The notes under the pieces were generated by a model that saw only the letters and a program-made list of their open reading frames with translations, was not told the DNA's origin and searched no databases. Below are positions 62,163 through 64,000 of a DNA stretch of 64,000 nt, one piece after another; within the stretch, counting starts at the first letter, position 1; each line of letters begins with the position of its first letter. Source of the stretch: an uncultured Aquimarina sp. (lineage in GTDB: Bacteria; Bacteroidota; Bacteroidia; Flavobacteriales; Flavobacteriaceae); NCBI GenBank assembly GCA_947492105.1, contig CANLMN010000003.1, forward strand, positions 124,001 to 188,000. Direction: 5' to 3'. The position numbers were made by a program, and so were the translations under genes.

Positions 62163-63566
62163 ATGGGTTGCACTAGCTGCTCCTCCGGTAAAGACGGACA
62201 ACCAAAAGGATGTAAAAATAATGGTACTTGTGGTACCGATGGTTGTAATAAATTAACTGTATTTGATTGGCTTTCAAACATGACATTACCTCATGGTATG
62301 GTGCCGTTTAATTGCATAGAGGTCCGTTTTAAAAATGGACGTAAACATTATTACAAAAACACTCAAAATCTATCTCTAAGTATAGGTGATATTGTCGCTA
62401 CCGAATCTTCTCCAGGGCATGATATCGGGCAAGTTACCCTTACGGGGGAATTGGTTCGTATTCAGATGAAAAAGAAGCGAATTCCAATAGATGATGTGGA
62501 ACAAGTACGCAAAATATATCGTAAAGCATCCCAAAAGGATATCGATATTTGGCAAAAAGCGAGGGATCGCGAAGAACCTATGAAAGTTCGTGCAAGAGAG
62601 ATAGCGATTCATCTAGATCTGAAGATGAAAATATCTGACATTGAATTTCAGGGAGATGCCTCAAAAGCTACATTCTATTATACTGCGGAAGATCGTGTGG
62701 ATTTTAGACAACTTATCAAGGAATACGCACAAGAATTTAGTACCCGTATAGAAATGCGTCAAGTTGGATTCCGACAAGAAGCATCTCGGTTAGGAGGAAT
62801 AGGGTCTTGTGGTAGAGAACTTTGTTGCTCTACATGGCTTACGGATTTTAGATCCGTTAATACGAGTGCAGCACGATATCAACAATTGTCTCTCAATCCT
62901 CAGAAATTAGCCGGACAATGTGGTAAATTGAAATGTTGCCTTAATTATGAGTTAGATTCGTATGTAGATGCATTAAAAGAGTTTCCCAAAACAGAAGTGA
63001 AGTTACATACAGAAAAGGGGAGTGCCTCTTGTCAAAAAATAGATATTTTTAAAGGCTTACTTTGGTATACATATGACAAAGAACCTATGAATTGGCACGT
63101 GTTGACCGTAGCACATGCGAATGAAATTATCAAAGCAAATAAAAACAAAGAAAATGTTGTTGGGTTAGAGGATTATGCAGCAGAGTTGATTATTGATAAC
63201 AAAGCAGATTTTGAAAATGTTGTCGGTCAAGATAGTCTTACACGATTTGATCAACCCAAAAGAAATAATCGAAGAAAAAATAGGCGAAAAACAACAAATT
63301 CTGATACTAAGAATTCGAATAAAGGAGCCAAAAGTACAGCGCGTAACCCAAAAAATAGAAAGCCTCGAAAAGCAAAACCTGCAGCTGCAACAACCAAGGC
63401 AACTACTGCTACTACTGGAAGTGTAGCCGCCAAAACCGCAGAGAAACCTACGAGAAAAAACAATAAAAATCGTAGAAACAAAAATAGAAATCAGCAAAAT
63501 ACCAAACAAAATACTAAACCAAAAAGAGCTTCAAAACCGGAAAACAATTCAAAAGATAATGCGTAA
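62163..63566 (+). CDS. ricT: RicT-like PSP1-domain protein with basic tail
   Basis: A 467-residue protein. The first 30 residues are Cys-rich (Gly-Cys-Thr-Ser-Cys-Ser-Ser and three further Cys). A PSP1 domain (about 50-280) carries Cys-Gly-Arg-Glu-Leu-Cys-Cys and Gln-Cys-Gly-Lys-Leu-Lys-Cys-Cys. RicT in Bacillus forms an iron-sulfur complex with RicA and RicF that affects RNase Y. From about 390 on it is a low-complexity Lys/Arg/Asn/Thr tail. The gene overlaps gldH by eight bases. Confidence 0.88.
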   Translation: MGCTSCSSGKDGQPKGCKNNGTCGTDGCNKLTVFDWLSNMTLPHGMVPFNCIEVRFKNGRKHYYKNTQNLSLSIGDIVATESSPGHDIGQVTLTGELVRIQMKKKRIPIDDVEQVRKIYRKASQKDIDIWQKARDREEPMKVRAREIAIHLDLKMKISDIEFQGDASKATFYYTAEDRVDFRQLIKEYAQEFSTRIEMRQVGFRQEASRLGGIGSCGRELCCSTWLTDFRSVNTSAARYQQLSLNPQKLAGQCGKLKCCLNYELDSYVDALKEFPKTEVKLHTEKGSASCQKIDIFKGLLWYTYDKEPMNWHVLTVAHANEIIKANKNKENVVGLEDYAAELIIDNKADFENVVGQDSLTRFDQPKRNNRRKNRRKTTNSDTKNSNKGAKSTARNPKNRKPRKAKPAAATTKATTATTGSVAAKTAEKPTRKNNKNRRNKNRNQQNTKQNTKPKRASKPENNSKDNA

Positions 63567-64000
63567 CATTCTTGTAATTATTTTATGTATAATTGTGAGC
63601 GTTTCATGTGATCAACGACGAATATATGATCAGTATAAGGACGCATCTGATGCTGGATGGCACAAGGATTCATTAAAACTATTTAACATTCCAGAGTTAG
63701 ACTCGTTACAACGATACAACCTATTTATTACACTTCGTAATAACAATGACTATGCTTATCAGAACCTGTTTTTGATAGCTAATATGAAATTTCCTAATGG
63801 AAAAACGACTATCGATACCCTAGAGTATGAGATGGCTAGACCTGATGGAAGTTGGTTAGGAACGGGCTTTTCTGACCTCAAAGAAAATGTGTTGTGGTAT
63901 AAAGAAGGTGTTCGTTTTTCGGAAATAGGGAGTTATAGTGTATCTTTAGAACACGCAATGCGCAAAAATGGTGTAATTCAGGGAGAAGAAGTATTATCTG
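63559..64000 (+). CDS. gldH: Gliding motility lipoprotein GldH, truncated by the window edge
   Basis: The ATG at 63559 overlaps the last codons of the PSP1 gene. It encodes a lipoprotein signal with lipobox Ser-Val-Ser-Cys17 followed by Asp-Gln-Arg-Arg. Leu-Phe-Ile-Thr-Leu-Arg-Asn-Asn-Asn-Asp-Tyr-Ala-Tyr and Leu-Phe-Leu-Ile are typical of GldH. GldH is an essential gliding lipoprotein in F. johnsoniae. 147 codons are visible and the frame is open at the right edge. Confidence 0.9.
   Translation, partial: MRNILVIILCIIVSVSCDQRRIYDQYKDASDAGWHKDSLKLFNIPELDSLQRYNLFITLRNNNDYAYQNLFLIANMKFPNGKTTIDTLEYEMARPDGSWLGTGFSDLKENVLWYKEGVRFSEIGSYSVSLEHAMRKNGVIQGEEVLS

Noticed and set aside
1-64000. Prophage, CRISPR, toxin-antitoxin or defence island
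   Set aside because: No phage structural genes, cas genes, repeat-spacer arrays, restriction or abortive-infection genes were found on either strand.

Overview
The window is a stretch of an AT-rich Bacteroidota chromosome, almost certainly a gliding marine member of the Flavobacteriaceae. The evidence is the gliding genes gldD, gldE and gldH, TAnnTTTG-type promoters (clear before HU and ompA), a TonB-dependent receptor paired with a lipoprotein, lipoproteins carrying acidic or Lys-Asp residues just after the lipobox Cys (the Bacteroidota surface-export signal), L21 with a C-terminal extension, and the mutY-ssb-gldE-gldD order. Most of it is ordinary core genome. The accessory content is one IS, several families of short hairpin-like intergenic repeats, two gene duplications and a run of genes that may handle metals.

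Layout. 1-4 kb: the end of a small protein gene, a SulP transporter with a beta-carbonic anhydrase, then an intact IS5-family element sitting inside the carbonic anhydrase terminator. 4-7.6 kb (minus): ABC ATPase, CvpA, an unknown protein and pheS. 8-11.3 kb: two tandem copies of a lipoprotein gene and a small secreted PepSY-like protein. 12-13.5 kb: rpmA, rplU and a DUF4199 protein. 14.3-19.3 kb (minus): DMT transporter, gldD, gldE, ssb, mutY. 19.4-22.4 kb: HU, a 29-residue basic protein, an RNase E/G with a structured leader, and recX. 22.5-29.6 kb: biotin genes bioF, bioD and bioA with a small protein between bioF and bioD, then RNase H, a PfkB kinase and an amidophosphoribosyltransferase-like protein. 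30-38.5 kb: SOD, then an AddA-like helicase-nuclease and an AddB-like nuclease with an OmpA/thrombospondin-repeat protein between them. 38.5-39.3 kb: an alpha/beta hydrolase.

39.4-50.7 kb is the most unusual part. A cassette of a small His/Cys protein, a TonB receptor and a surface lipoprotein is intact at 39.4-42.8 kb. A second copy at 44.7-46.5 kb keeps the small protein and the lipoprotein, but its receptor is reduced to a stop-ridden relic. A third small His/Cys protein follows at 46.7 kb, and then an operon of a DUF6702-like protein, a HupE/UreJ-type membrane protein and two lipoproteins. menB and a 56-codon ORF lie between the two cassettes. I infer metal uptake or sensing here, but the sequence does not prove it.

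50.7-64 kb: tRNA-Ala(GGC), a MATE exporter, an enoyl-CoA hydratase, a 31-residue membrane protein and queD, then trpS, an acyltransferase, an ECF sigma operon whose third gene looks like a fused anti-sigma and outer-membrane barrel, recA, trhO, a radical SAM enzyme, a RicT/PSP1 protein and the start of gldH. Intergenic stretches at 4.0, 9.2, 10.5, 11.5, 13.6-14.2, 29.9, 43.1, 46.6 and 47.5 kb hold the short repeats. No CRISPR array, prophage or rRNA operon was seen.
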